The notes below the pieces were generated by a model that worked only from the letters and a program-made list of their open reading frames with translations, was not told the origin of the DNA and did not search any database. The position numbers were made by a program, and so were the translations under genes. A stretch of DNA of 64,000 nt from Umezawaea endophytica (lineage in GTDB: Bacteria > Actinomycetota > Actinomycetes > Mycobacteriales > Pseudonocardiaceae): NCBI RefSeq assembly GCF_025061645.1, contig NZ_JANYMP010000025.1, positions 1 through 64,000 on the forward strand. Reading direction: 5' to 3'. The first letter of the stretch is position 1; each line of letters opens with the position of its first letter. Positions 17,577 through 25,654 of the stretch are shown piece after piece.

Positions 17577-18077
17577 GTGGACGCGCTAGCCGAGAGTGCC
17601 ATCAGGAGCTCCTTCGTCAACTGCTCGAAGGGCGAGGCGAAACGCCTGACGCTGCCGGGGAGACTGGCCGACGTCGGGTGGTCGGACCTGGACTTCCTCG
17701 GCTGGCGCGACCCCAAGGCGGTCAACAACGCCTACGTGGTGCTGCCGAGGGAGGGTGGCCTCGTGGGGCTCGCGCTGTCGTCGGCGGCCCAGCCCAAGGG
17801 GCGGGTCAAGCAGTCGATGTGCTCGTTCTGCTGCACGGTGCACGGCCAGGCCGACGTGTCGCTGTTCTCGGCCCGCCGGGTCGGGGCGGCGGGCAAGCTC
17901 GGCAACACCGTCGGCACGTACATCTGCGCCGACCTGGCCTGCTGCCAGTACACCCGCGGCAGGCGCAGCGCGTCCGGCCCGAAGCCGACCGAGGCGCTGA
18001 GCGTCGACGAGCGGATCCAGCGCACGGTGACGAACCTGAACCGGTTCGTGGACGAGGTCCTCACCGACAACGCGTGA
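17577..18077 (+). CDS. FBP-domain zinc protein (FusB-like, EF-G-binding type)
   Basis: A 166-residue soluble protein with the FBP domain seen in elongation factor G-binding proteins such as FusB, which free stalled EF-G from the ribosome. The C-terminal treble-clef zinc finger is visible as MCSFCCTVHG and YICADLACCQYTRGRR. The N-terminal half is helical (ESAIRSSFVNCSKGEAKRL). The start is uncertain: GTG at 17577 gives a typical length, while a TTG at 17541 is in frame. It follows ftsY by 42 bases in the same direction and may share its transcript. A role in fusidic acid tolerance is possible, not shown. Confidence 0.78.
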   Translation: MDALAESAIRSSFVNCSKGEAKRLTLPGRLADVGWSDLDFLGWRDPKAVNNAYVVLPREGGLVGLALSSAAQPKGRVKQSMCSFCCTVHGQADVSLFSARRVGAAGKLGNTVGTYICADLACCQYTRGRRSASGPKPTEALSVDERIQRTVTNLNRFVDEVLTDNA

Positions 18078-18093
18078 GGACCTCGTCCGCGCC

Positions 18094-19413
18094 CTACACG
18101 GTGGCGAGCGAGCCGACCTTCGAGCGGACGAACTCGCGGATGGACGAGGTCACGTAGTCGACCATCTCGTCGGTCAGCCTCGGGTGCACGCCGAGCCAGA
18201 ACGTGCGCTCGGTGATGATGTCGCTGTTGGTCAGGTCGCCCACGACGCGGTACTCCGCGCCCTGGTAGGCGGGCTGGCGGGTGAGGTTGCCGCCGAACAG
18301 CAGGCGGGTCGCGATCTTGCGGCCTTCGAGGAACGAGATCAGCTCCGCCCGGCGGAACGGCAGTTCGCGGCCGAGCGTCAGCAGGAACCCGAACCAGCTC
18401 GGGTCGCTGTCGTGCGTGGCCTCGGGGAGGATCAGGCCCGGCACGTCGGCCAGGCCGTCGCGCAGCCGCCGCCAGTTGTGCCTGCGGGCGGCGGAGAACC
18501 GGTCGAGCTTCGCGAGCTGGGTCACGCCGAGCGCGGCCTGCTGGTCGGTCGACTTCAGGTTGTAGCCGATGTGCGTGTACGTGTACTTGTGGTCGTAGCC
18601 CTGCGGCAGCGTCCCGAGCTGCCAGCCGAAGCGCTTGTGGCACGTGTTGTCGTGCGCCGGTTCGCACCAGCAGTCGCGGCCCCAGTCGCGGACGGACTCC
18701 ACGATCTTGCCCAGCTTCAGGTTGCCGGTGGCGACGCAGCCGCCCTCGCCGGTGGTGATGTGGTGCGCCGGGTAGAAGCTGACGGTGGCGAGGTCGCCGA
18801 ACGTGCCGGTCAGCTTGCCGCGGTAGGTGGAGCCGAGCGCGTCGCAGTTGTCCTCGACGAGCCACAGGCCGTTGTCGCGGGCGATCTGCGCGATCTCCTC
18901 GACCTCGTAGGGGTTGCCGAGCGTGTGTGCGAGGACGATCGCCTTGGTCTTGGGGCCGACGGCGGACGCGATGGCCTCGGCGGTGGCGTTGTAGGTGCCC
19001 AACCGGACGTCCACGAAGACCGGCACGAGGCCGTTCTGGATGATCGGGTTCACCGTGGTGGGGAACCCGGCGGCGACCGTGACGACCTCGTCGCCGCGCT
19101 GGAGCCTGCGCTCGCCGAGGCTGCGGGACGTCAGCGCGGTCACCGCGACCAGGTTCGCCGACGAGCCGGAGTTCACCATGTACGCCTTGCGCAGGTCAAA
19201 AACGCGGGCCATCGCGGTCTCGAATTCACGGGTCGACTTCCCCGAAACGATACGCATGTTGAGCGCGGCTTCGACTACCGCGACCCGGTCGTCCTCGTCG
19301 AATACCGCGCCACCCGTGAGGACCGGTGTCTCGCCTGGAATAAATTCGGCGGTTTCGGATTTCTCTCGATGGTATTTCCGGACTGTTTCTAAGATTTCCT
19401 GCTCGAGGCTCAT
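18094..19413 (-). CDS. NDP-4-keto-6-deoxyhexose 3-dehydratase (E1/RfbH type)
   Basis: A 439-residue PMP-dependent enzyme of the E1/RfbH/SpnQ group, which removes the C-3 hydroxyl of an NDP-4-keto-6-deoxyhexose, the first half of C-3 deoxygenation. Two features separate it from ordinary aminotransferases. The PLP-lysine position is histidine (SFYPAHHITTGEGG, His217), and the [2Fe-2S] ligands match the E1 pattern C-X57-C-X1-C-X7-C exactly (Cys190, 248, 250, 258). It therefore needs a reductase to supply electrons (E3-type, or general ferredoxin/flavodoxin reductases for the SpnQ class); none is in the window. Its ATG overlaps the glycosyltransferase stop (ATGA), so it is the second gene of a coupled pair. 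Confidence 0.9.
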   Translation of the reverse strand: MSLEQEILETVRKYHREKSETAEFIPGETPVLTGGAVFDEDDRVAVVEAALNMRIVSGKSTREFETAMARVFDLRKAYMVNSGSSANLVAVTALTSRSLGERRLQRGDEVVTVAAGFPTTVNPIIQNGLVPVFVDVRLGTYNATAEAIASAVGPKTKAIVLAHTLGNPYEVEEIAQIARDNGLWLVEDNCDALGSTYRGKLTGTFGDLATVSFYPAHHITTGEGGCVATGNLKLGKIVESVRDWGRDCWCEPAHDNTCHKRFGWQLGTLPQGYDHKYTYTHIGYNLKSTDQQAALGVTQLAKLDRFSAARRHNWRRLRDGLADVPGLILPEATHDSDPSWFGFLLTLGRELPFRRAELISFLEGRKIATRLLFGGNLTRQPAYQGAEYRVVGDLTNSDIITERTFWLGVHPRLTDEMVDYVTSSIREFVRSKVGSLATV

Positions 19414-20567
19414 ACGACCGCCCACTCGGTGCGCGGTGCCACCACGGTCTCCAGGTGCTTCACCACGGAGGCGGGGGACAACTGGTCGTCGTTCTCCTGT
19501 TGCAGGCGGGCCGCGACGAGCCGCGCGCCGGAGTGCGAGAGCAGCCCGCAGACGGCTTCGCGGATGTTCTCCACGGTCTGCTCGGCCGGGTGCAGCGACA
19601 CGCCGCCGCCGATGGCCGCGAGCCGGTCGCCGTGCTGGAAGTGCACGCACATCTGGGGCAGCACCACCTGCGGCAGGCCGTGGGCCACACCTGCCAGCAG
19701 GCTGCCCGCGCCGCCGTGGGTGATCGACAGGTCGCACGTCGGCAGCAGGTCGTGCAGCGGGACCCCGCGCACCACCCGGACGTTCTCCGGCAGGTCGGCG
19801 TCGTGCTCCAGACCCCACCCCGCGGCCACCACGACCTCGGTGTCGATCTCCCGCAACGCCTCGAGCGTCGTGTGCAGCACCTGCGAGTGCCTGCCCCGGA
19901 TCGGCACGTTGCCCAGGGTCACGGCAACCCGTTTGCCCTGCGGTTTCCTCAGCAGCCAGTCGGGCAGCACGGCCGAGCCGTTGAACGGGATCCAGCTCAT
20001 CGGCAGCGACTCGGCGGGCGGTTTGCCGACCTGCATGCTGCGCGGGCACACGTCGATCCAGCGGACCGGGGGCGGCGGCGCGCCGTGCAGGCCCCAGTCG
20101 CGGTACAGGTAGGCCAGGCGCTGGTGCACCAGCTCGTCCACCTCGGGCGGCAGCGTCAGGCCCCAGCCGTGCCTGATCGTCGGGAGGCCCAGCCGCGCGG
20201 CCACGATCGGGCCCGCGTACTCCCAGGAGGTGTGCATCACCACGTCCGGCTGCCAGCGCTCGGCGATCTCGAACAGCCGTCCGACGTTGCGCTCCGCGAG
20301 CGGGCCGTAGTAGTCGGCGACGTGCTCGGCCAGCGACTGCACGCCCGCGTCCTGCGGGGGCCGGTGGGCGTGGTCCGCCACGAGTCCTGCCAGCGGGATG
20401 TCGTCCCCGAGCGAGACCGCGGAAACACCCGCCGCCGCGGACACGTCCGCCATGGTCTTCGGCATCGCCACGACCACGTGGTGCCCCGCGCTCCTAAGAG
20501 CCCACAACAACGGGATCATCGGGTAGAAGTGCCCCTGATTAGGGCAGCTCGTCACTAATACTTTCAT
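19410..20567 (-). CDS. GT1-family glycosyltransferase (antibiotic deoxysugar type)
   Basis: A 385-residue GT-B glycosyltransferase resembling enzymes that attach NDP-deoxysugars to polyketide or glycopeptide aglycones. The N-terminal acceptor domain opens with SCPNQGHFYPMIPLLWALRS. The C-terminal donor domain has the nucleotide-sugar signature THGGAGSLLAGVAHGLPQVVLPQ and the catalytic-loop HxxP-like region FQHGDRL. It is the first gene of an operon with the 3-dehydratase, preceded by an AT-richer gap of about 170 bp that should hold the promoter. No aglycone genes or NDP-glucose synthase/4,6-dehydratase lie nearby, so its acceptor cannot be named. Confidence 0.88.
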   Translation of the reverse strand: MKVLVTSCPNQGHFYPMIPLLWALRSAGHHVVVAMPKTMADVSAAAGVSAVSLGDDIPLAGLVADHAHRPPQDAGVQSLAEHVADYYGPLAERNVGRLFEIAERWQPDVVMHTSWEYAGPIVAARLGLPTIRHGWGLTLPPEVDELVHQRLAYLYRDWGLHGAPPPPVRWIDVCPRSMQVGKPPAESLPMSWIPFNGSAVLPDWLLRKPQGKRVAVTLGNVPIRGRHSQVLHTTLEALREIDTEVVVAAGWGLEHDADLPENVRVVRGVPLHDLLPTCDLSITHGGAGSLLAGVAHGLPQVVLPQMCVHFQHGDRLAAIGGGVSLHPAEQTVENIREAVCGLLSHSGARLVAARLQQENDDQLSPASVVKHLETVVAPRTEWAVV

Positions 20568-20740
20568 CTCAATTGGCCGCCTTCTTCACGTTGCTGACCG
20601 CTATATGGCGGAATGGCAAGACCCGTGCCAAAGAATACTTAGCCGATGTGTGGCCGGATACCCCTGACTGGCCCCTAATGACCGAACGAATTGATACGGG
20701 TTGCCTTTGTCGAGTGGCGTGATCTCGGGGTGGGGAGAAG

Positions 20741-20938
20741 GTGGTGAAGATCGGTTTCCACGATCGGGTGAGGCTCGACTTGCCAGGTGCGCGGCCGGGG
20801 AGAAGGGTGGAGTCTCGACCGCTCCTGGTCGTGCCGGGGCGGGGTGGTGTGCCGGTGTGGTTCGAGCGACGGGAGTCCGAGGTGGGCGTGGAGGTCATCG
20901 CCTCGTACGGGTCCGTCGTCGAACTGGGGCGTGGCTGA
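20741..20938 (+). CDS. Small ORF overlapping the caspase-like gene
   Basis: A possible 65-residue protein starting at GTG GTG with GGAGAAGG just upstream. It ends eight bases inside the caspase-like gene, as expected for translational coupling. It has a basic N-terminal half and a beta-like second half (VPVWFERRESEVGVEVIASYGSVVEL). Third-position GC is fairly high but lower than in core genes, so it may be real or a leader. I do not recognise the product; it is too short for the known effector-associated adaptor domains of caspase systems. Confidence 0.4.
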   Translation: MVKIGFHDRVRLDLPGARPGRRVESRPLLVVPGRGGVPVWFERRESEVGVEVIASYGSVVELGRG

Positions 20939-21566
20939 CGTGCGATTACCCGGCGGTGTCCGGTCCCGTGCCGTGCTCATGGGCACGAGCCTCGCGGCTG
21001 ATCCGGACCTGGCGGAGTTACCCGAGGTGCGGGGCGACCTGGCGGACCTGGCCACGGCGTTGACCGATGGCGGTCTGCGCTGCTCGGTGCCCGCCGACCG
21101 GACCGCGAGGGCGTTGGGCGAGGAGTTGGAGAAGGCCGCGTCGCAGGCCGAGGAGCTGCTGTTCGTGCACTACGCGGGCCACGGCCTGCTGGACGCGCGG
21201 GGCAGGCTCTTCCTGGCGGTGCCGGACACCCGGCTCGCGCTGGTGCGCTGGACCGCCCTGCCGTTCCGCGACGTGCGGGACGTCCTGCTGGACGCGCCCG
21301 CCCACCGCCGCCTGCTGGTGCTCGACTGCCGCTTCAACGAGCGGGCCGTGGCCGCGCTGGACGACCCGCGGTCGGCGCTCGCCGAGCAACTTGCCATCCG
21401 CGGTGTGCCCACGCTCGTCACCACGGGCGCGCCACCACCCGTCAGCCTCACCCGGCACCTGGTCGACGTGCTGCGTGCCGACCGGCGGGAGGACCGGCTG
21501 GACGCGCTGCTCCGGGCGCTGCTGCGCTGCGCGGACTCGCCGGACGCGTGGACCGTCAGGAATTAG
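20931..21566 (+). CDS. Caspase-like peptidase (metacaspase fold)
   Basis: A 211-residue protein that is essentially a bare caspase-type peptidase domain. The catalytic His lies in VHYAGHG (His84) and the catalytic Cys at the end of the next core strand, RLLVLDC (Cys133). The strand order, including RAVLMGTS near the start and LFLAVPDTR, matches prokaryotic caspase-like proteins. The usual SG after the catalytic Cys is missing (DCRFNERA), which may change specificity. No effector, repeat or transmembrane domain follows, unlike many actinobacterial homologues. The GTG start overlaps the small upstream ORF. It converges on, and overlaps by 11 bp, the IclR gene. Targets and role (conflict system or regulated proteolysis) are unknown. 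Confidence 0.78.
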   Translation: MADVRLPGGVRSRAVLMGTSLAADPDLAELPEVRGDLADLATALTDGGLRCSVPADRTARALGEELEKAASQAEELLFVHYAGHGLLDARGRLFLAVPDTRLALVRWTALPFRDVRDVLLDAPAHRRLLVLDCRFNERAVAALDDPRSALAEQLAIRGVPTLVTTGAPPPVSLTRHLVDVLRADRREDRLDALLRALLRCADSPDAWTVRN

Positions 21567-22311
21567 CGCTCTGGTCGGTCAGCCGCTTCGCGATGGCCAG
21601 CACCTCGGGCAGGATCCGGGCGACGGCGTCCTTGGTCAGCCGCCCCTCCGGACCGGACACCGAGACGGCGGACAGGGTCGGGGCGCCGACCAGCGGCACG
21701 GCGATGCAGCGCACGCCGAGTTCCTGCTCGCTTTCGTCCAGCGCGTAGCCCTGCTCGGCGATCTGGCCGAGCGAGTCCAGCAGCTCCTGCGTGTCGGTGA
21801 TCGTGTTCGGCGTGTACGCGGGCAGGCCCGTCCGCTCCAGCAGCGCGAGCACCTCGGCGCGCGGCAACTGCGACAGCATCGCCTTGCCGACGCCGGTGCC
21901 GTGCGGCAGCAGCCGTCGGCCGACCTCGGTGAACATCCGCATCGAGTGCCTCGACGGCACCTGCGCCACGTACACGACCTCGTCGCCGTCGAGCACGGCC
22001 AGGTTCGCCGTCTCCTCGACCTCGTCCACCAGTTCGGTCAGGTACGGCCTCGCCCACGTGCCGAACTGGCGGCCCGCGCTCTCGCCGAGGCGGATCAGCC
22101 GCGAACCCAGGGTGTAGCGGCGGTTGCGGTTCTGCCTCACGTACCCCAGCGTGACAAGGGTGCGGATGAGGCGGTGGATGGTCGGCAGCGGCAGCCCGGT
22201 GGTGGCCGCCAGCTCCGACAGGCTCGCCTCACCGCCCGCGTCGGCCAGCCGTTCGAGCAGGTCGAAGGCGCGTTGGAGGGACTGCACCCCGCCTGAGGAC
22301 TCGCGCGCCAT
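21556..22311 (-). CDS. IclR-family transcription regulator (AllR-like)
   Basis: A 251-residue regulator of the IclR family. The N-terminal winged helix-turn-helix (SLSELAATTGLPLPTIHRLIRTLVTLGYV) binds DNA as a dimer. The C-terminal effector domain includes HGTGVGKAMLSQLP and ELGVRCIAVPLVG, as in regulators that sense glyoxylate, allantoin or aromatic acids. The ATG at 22311 has GGGAG six bases upstream. It is divergent from aceB, and the shared gap contains a 15-bp palindrome of IclR type that recurs in the uraD/hyi region. Role as repressor of allantoin and glyoxylate genes is inferred from this and from AllR in other bacteria. Confidence 0.9.
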   Translation of the reverse strand: MARESSGGVQSLQRAFDLLERLADAGGEASLSELAATTGLPLPTIHRLIRTLVTLGYVRQNRNRRYTLGSRLIRLGESAGRQFGTWARPYLTELVDEVEETANLAVLDGDEVVYVAQVPSRHSMRMFTEVGRRLLPHGTGVGKAMLSQLPRAEVLALLERTGLPAYTPNTITDTQELLDSLGQIAEQGYALDESEQELGVRCIAVPLVGAPTLSAVSVSGPEGRLTKDAVARILPEVLAIAKRLTDQSANS

Positions 22312-22356
22312 GATCACTCCCGTAGTAGTCCGGGTGGAGTCTAATCGTCATTGCAG

Positions 22357-22371
22357 TTCCGCTATGCAAAA
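22357..22371. promoter_or_regulatory. Putative IclR-family operator before aceB
   Basis: The 15-bp site TTCCGCTATGCAAAA has imperfect dyad symmetry. Its first 12 bases are identical, in the opposite orientation, to part of the site at 27055-27069, 4.7 kb away. It lies between the divergent IclR gene and aceB, 52 bp before the aceB start. Confidence 0.6.
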
Positions 22372-22422
22372 ACTATAGTCCGCGAAGTAGAAAAGTCAGC
22401 CCTAGGAACGAGGTGGACCTCC

Positions 22423-23970
22423 ATGCCCGACATCGGTGTCACGGTCATCGGTGACAAGGTCGATCGGGACGAGGAGGTGCTCACCCCGGAGGCGCTCGAC
22501 TTCGTGGCGGGTCTGCACCGGGCGTTCGCCGCCACGCGCGACGACCTGCTCCGGCGCCGCGCCGAGCGCCGGGCGAGCGGGAAGCTGGACTTCCTGCCGG
22601 AGACGGCGAAGGTCCGCGAGTCCGACTGGCGCGTCGCCGACGCCCCGCCCGCGCTGACGGACCGGCGGGTCGAGATCACCGGGCCGACCGAGCGGAAGAT
22701 GGCGATCAACGCCCTCAACTCCGGCGCCAAGGTGTGGCTCGCCGACCTGGAGGACGCCAACACCCCGCACTGGGAGAACGTGGTCTCCGGTCAGGTCAAC
22801 CTGTACGACGCCGCGCGCGGCACCATCGAGTTCACCTCGCCCGAGGGCAAGCACTACGCGCTGAAGGACGACGTCGAGCGTCCGGCGATCGTGGTCCGCC
22901 CGCGCGGCTGGCACCTCGACGAGCGGCACCTGGAGATCGACGGCCGTCCCGCCGTCGGCGCGCTGGTCGACTTCGGCCTGCACTTCTTCCACAACGCCTC
23001 GCTCGGCAAGCCGTACTACTACCTGCCGAAGATGGAGAGCCACCTCGAGGCGCGGCTGTGGAACGACGTGTTCACCGCCGCCGAGGAGCAGCTCGGCGTC
23101 CGGCACGGCACCGTCCGCGCGACCGTGCTGATCGAGACCATCCCGGCCGCGTTCGAGATGGAGGAGATCCTCTACGAGCTGCGCGAGCACGCGTCCGGCC
23201 TCAACGCGGGCCGCTGGGACTACCTGTTCAGCATCATCAAGTACTTCCGCGACGCGGGCGCCGACTTCGTGCTGCCCGACCGCAACAGCATCACCATGAC
23301 CGCGCCGTTCATGCGCGCCTACACCGAGCTGCTGGTGCGCACGTGCCACAAGCGCGGGGCGTTCGCGATGGGCGGGATGGCCGCGTTCATCCCGAACCGG
23401 CGCGACCCGGAGGTCACCGAGCGGGCGCTGGCGAAGGTCCGCGACGACAAGACCCGCGAGGCGACCGACGGCTTCGACGGCTCGTGGGTCGCGCACCCGG
23501 ACCTCGTCCCCGTGTGCCGGGAGATCTTCGACGTCCAGTTCGGCAGCAAGTCCAACCAGCTCGACCGGCAGCGCGACGACGTGTCCGTGACGGCCGCGCA
23601 GCTCCTCGACTTCAAGGCCACCGGCGGCGAGGCGACCAGGGCGGGCGTCGAGTCCGCCGTGGACGTCGGGTTGCGCTACCTCGTGTCGTGGTTGAGCGGC
23701 AACGGCGCGGCCGCCATCCACAACCTGATGGAGGACGCGGCGACCGCCGAGATCTCCCGCTCCCAGTTGTGGCAGTGGGTGCACAACGAGGTCGTGCTCA
23801 GCGACGGAACCCCGGTGACCGCGGGCCTGGTGCGGGAGGTGCTGGCGCGCACCAAGGCCTCGTTGTCCGGTGAGCACGTCGACCTGGCGGCCGAGCTGTT
23901 CGAGCAGGTCGCGCTGTCCGAGGAGTTCGCCGACTTCCTGACCGTCCCCGCCTACGCCAAGATCCCCTGA
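22423..23970 (+). CDS. aceB: Malate synthase A
   Basis: Malate synthase condenses glyoxylate with acetyl-CoA to malate. The 515-residue length fits the A form. Typical blocks are visible: [76 protein letters not shown] and the C-terminal catalytic region [20 protein letters not shown]. The ATG at 22423 follows a GAGG ribosome site. No isocitrate lyase is nearby; with the adjoining regulator and the downstream purine genes, this copy probably consumes glyoxylate from allantoin rather than serving only the glyoxylate bypass. The next gene begins one base after its stop. Confidence 0.97.
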   Translation: MPDIGVTVIGDKVDRDEEVLTPEALDFVAGLHRAFAATRDDLLRRRAERRASGKLDFLPETAKVRESDWRVADAPPALTDRRVEITGPTERKMAINALNSGAKVWLADLEDANTPHWENVVSGQVNLYDAARGTIEFTSPEGKHYALKDDVERPAIVVRPRGWHLDERHLEIDGRPAVGALVDFGLHFFHNASLGKPYYYLPKMESHLEARLWNDVFTAAEEQLGVRHGTVRATVLIETIPAAFEMEEILYELREHASGLNAGRWDYLFSIIKYFRDAGADFVLPDRNSITMTAPFMRAYTELLVRTCHKRGAFAMGGMAAFIPNRRDPEVTERALAKVRDDKTREATDGFDGSWVAHPDLVPVCREIFDVQFGSKSNQLDRQRDDVSVTAAQLLDFKATGGEATRAGVESAVDVGLRYLVSWLSGNGAAAIHNLMEDAATAEISRSQLWQWVHNEVVLSDGTPVTAGLVREVLARTKASLSGEHVDLAAELFEQVALSEEFADFLTVPAYAKIP

Positions 23971-23971
23971 C

Positions 23972-25201
23972 GTGGCGCGGACTTCGCTCGACGCGGTGGC
24001 GGTCGCGGCCGCCACCGCGCGGCTGTCCGATGTGGACCGGGTGCTGCCGGACGGCCGCCAGCCCGTGCACACCTGCTACGTCCCCGCGTCGAAGGTGACC
24101 GGGGACGTCCTCCGCGACTGGGGCGCGCAAGCGCTTGCCGCGCTGGACGAGCACCCCGACGCGCTGGCCGCCGTGCTGCCGGAGGACCTCGCCCCGAGGA
24201 TCCGGGAGCGGGTGCGGGCCAAGCTCGTCGCCGAGCCCGTCGAGGACCTGCGGATCGACTTCGAGGACGGCTACGGGGCTCCGGCCGACGAGGTGGAGGA
24301 CGCCGACGCCGAGCGCACCGCGGGGATCGTGGCGGGCTGGCGGGACGACGGCGTGCTGCCGCCGTACGTCGGACTGCGGATGAAGTCGTTCGACACCAGG
24401 GTTTTGCGCGAGCGCGGCATCCGGACGCTGGACATCTTCCTGACCGCGCTGGGCGATCCGCCGCCCGGCTTCGTCATCACGTTCCCCAAGGTGACGTCGG
24501 TCGACCAGGTCGAGGTGTTCGGCGATGTCCTCGACCTGTTCGGGATCCCGCTGCGGTTCGAGATCCAGGTCGAGACCACCCAGTCGATCGTGGACCCCGA
24601 GGGCAGGCTGGCGATCCCGCGGTTCCTCGCGGCCGGTCGCGGTCGGGTGTCCGGGCTGCACTTTGGCACCTACGACTACACGGCGGGCTGCGGGCTCGGC
24701 GCCGCGCACCAGCACCTGGCGCACGGCGCGTGCGACTTCGCGCGCAACGTGATGCAGGTGTCGGCGGCCAACGCGGGGGTTCGGGTGTCCGACGGCTCGA
24801 CCAACGTCCTGCCGGTCGGCGACGCCGTCGCGGAGGGCTGGCGGACGCACTACGGGCTCGTGCGGCGGTCGTTGGCGCACGGCTTCTACCAGGGCTGGGA
24901 CCTGCACCCGGCGCAGCTCGTCACCCGGTACGCGGCCGTGCACGCGTTCTACCTGGAGGGCGTCGAGGCCGACGCGCGCCGGTTGAAGGCGTACGTGGAA
25001 CGGGCGGGCGGCACGGCATTTGATGGCGCCTCCGCTGGGAAGATCACGTCGGCGCTCCTCGACGAACCGGCGACCGCTCAAGCGCTGTCGTCCTCGTTCC
25101 TGCGCGCGGTGGACTGCGGGGCGCTGGACGAGGCCGAGGTGCTGGGCGTGACGGGGCTCCGGGTCGAGGACCTGGAGGCGTTGGCGAGCCGGAAGGCCTA
25201 G
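23972..25201 (+). CDS. HpcH/HpaI-CitE-like aldolase superfamily protein (DUF6986-like)
   Basis: A 409-residue protein that looks like a TIM-barrel lyase of the CitE/HpaI superfamily: DLRIDFEDGYG (metal-ligand style acid patch), RFEIQVETTQSIVDPEG (the Glu of the EXXE-like region), SGLHFGTYDYTAGCG and a helical C-terminus. I believe it corresponds to the uncharacterised DUF6986 group. It starts with GTG one base after aceB ends, so it is co-expressed with malate synthase and is likely to act on a glyoxylate, malate or malyl-CoA-type compound. That is inference; no experiment known to me assigns a reaction. Confidence 0.7.
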   Translation: MARTSLDAVAVAAATARLSDVDRVLPDGRQPVHTCYVPASKVTGDVLRDWGAQALAALDEHPDALAAVLPEDLAPRIRERVRAKLVAEPVEDLRIDFEDGYGAPADEVEDADAERTAGIVAGWRDDGVLPPYVGLRMKSFDTRVLRERGIRTLDIFLTALGDPPPGFVITFPKVTSVDQVEVFGDVLDLFGIPLRFEIQVETTQSIVDPEGRLAIPRFLAAGRGRVSGLHFGTYDYTAGCGLGAAHQHLAHGACDFARNVMQVSAANAGVRVSDGSTNVLPVGDAVAEGWRTHYGLVRRSLAHGFYQGWDLHPAQLVTRYAAVHAFYLEGVEADARRLKAYVERAGGTAFDGASAGKITSALLDEPATAQALSSSFLRAVDCGALDEAEVLGVTGLRVEDLEALASRKA

Positions 25202-25503
25202 TGGCGGGTGAGCGCCCGGCTCACCGGGGCGCTGGGCACGACGCGCAGGGCCATCTCGCGGTCGGCGCAGACGGCCTGGGCGTAGCGGACGAGGTCGCGC
25301 GCGGCCTGGTCGCAGGCGAACACGGAGGAGAGGTCCAGCGTCAGCAGCTCGACGACCGGGCGGTCCGGCAGGTCGAAGAAGTCGGTGACCAAGCGCTTGA
25401 AGTCCGGAGCCGTCGTGGCGTCCAGCGCGCCCGAAACGGTGATCACGGCTTCGTCGTCCAGGAACATCGTGACCGGCGAAAGCCCCCGTTTGACATCACT
25501 CAT
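25198..25503 (-). CDS. STAS-domain protein (anti-anti-sigma-like)
   Basis: A 101-residue STAS-fold protein. The strand-helix pattern is clear (AVITVSGALDATTAPDFKRLVTDFF, then LLTLDLSSVFACDQAARDLVRYAQ). Such proteins bind anti-sigma kinases when a serine in the loop before helix 2 is unphosphorylated; that position here is within DLSSVFACDQ. No partner kinase is nearby. It overlaps the convergent aldolase-like gene by four bases and lies 151 bp downstream of uricase on the same strand. The ATG start is unambiguous. Confidence 0.72.
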   Translation of the reverse strand: MSDVKRGLSPVTMFLDDEAVITVSGALDATTAPDFKRLVTDFFDLPDRPVVELLTLDLSSVFACDQAARDLVRYAQAVCADREMALRVVPSAPVSRALTRH

Positions 25504-25618
25504 GTTTGCGAGAGTACGGCCTTTTCGTCATCTTGCTGTCACTGTCGGGTGCTCTGTGAGGCACGAGATTCCGCCAAAAGAGTGATCTGCACCACTAATG
25601 GCTGAACGGTGCAGGTCA

Positions 25619-25646
25619 GGGGTGGTGGAGGCCCGTCCACCACCCC
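25619..25646 (-). terminator. Hairpin after uricase
   Basis: Perfect 11-bp stem (GGGGTGGTGGA/TCCACCACCCC) with a 6-base loop, nine bases beyond the uricase stop. It probably ends the uraD-uricase transcript. No strong T-run is seen. Confidence 0.55.
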
Positions 25647-25654
25647 CGAACCGG

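Noticed and set aside
18094-19413. The dehydratase as a PLP sugar aminotransferase
   Set aside because: The PLP-binding lysine is replaced by histidine and the [2Fe-2S] cysteine set is complete, as in E1-type dehydratases.
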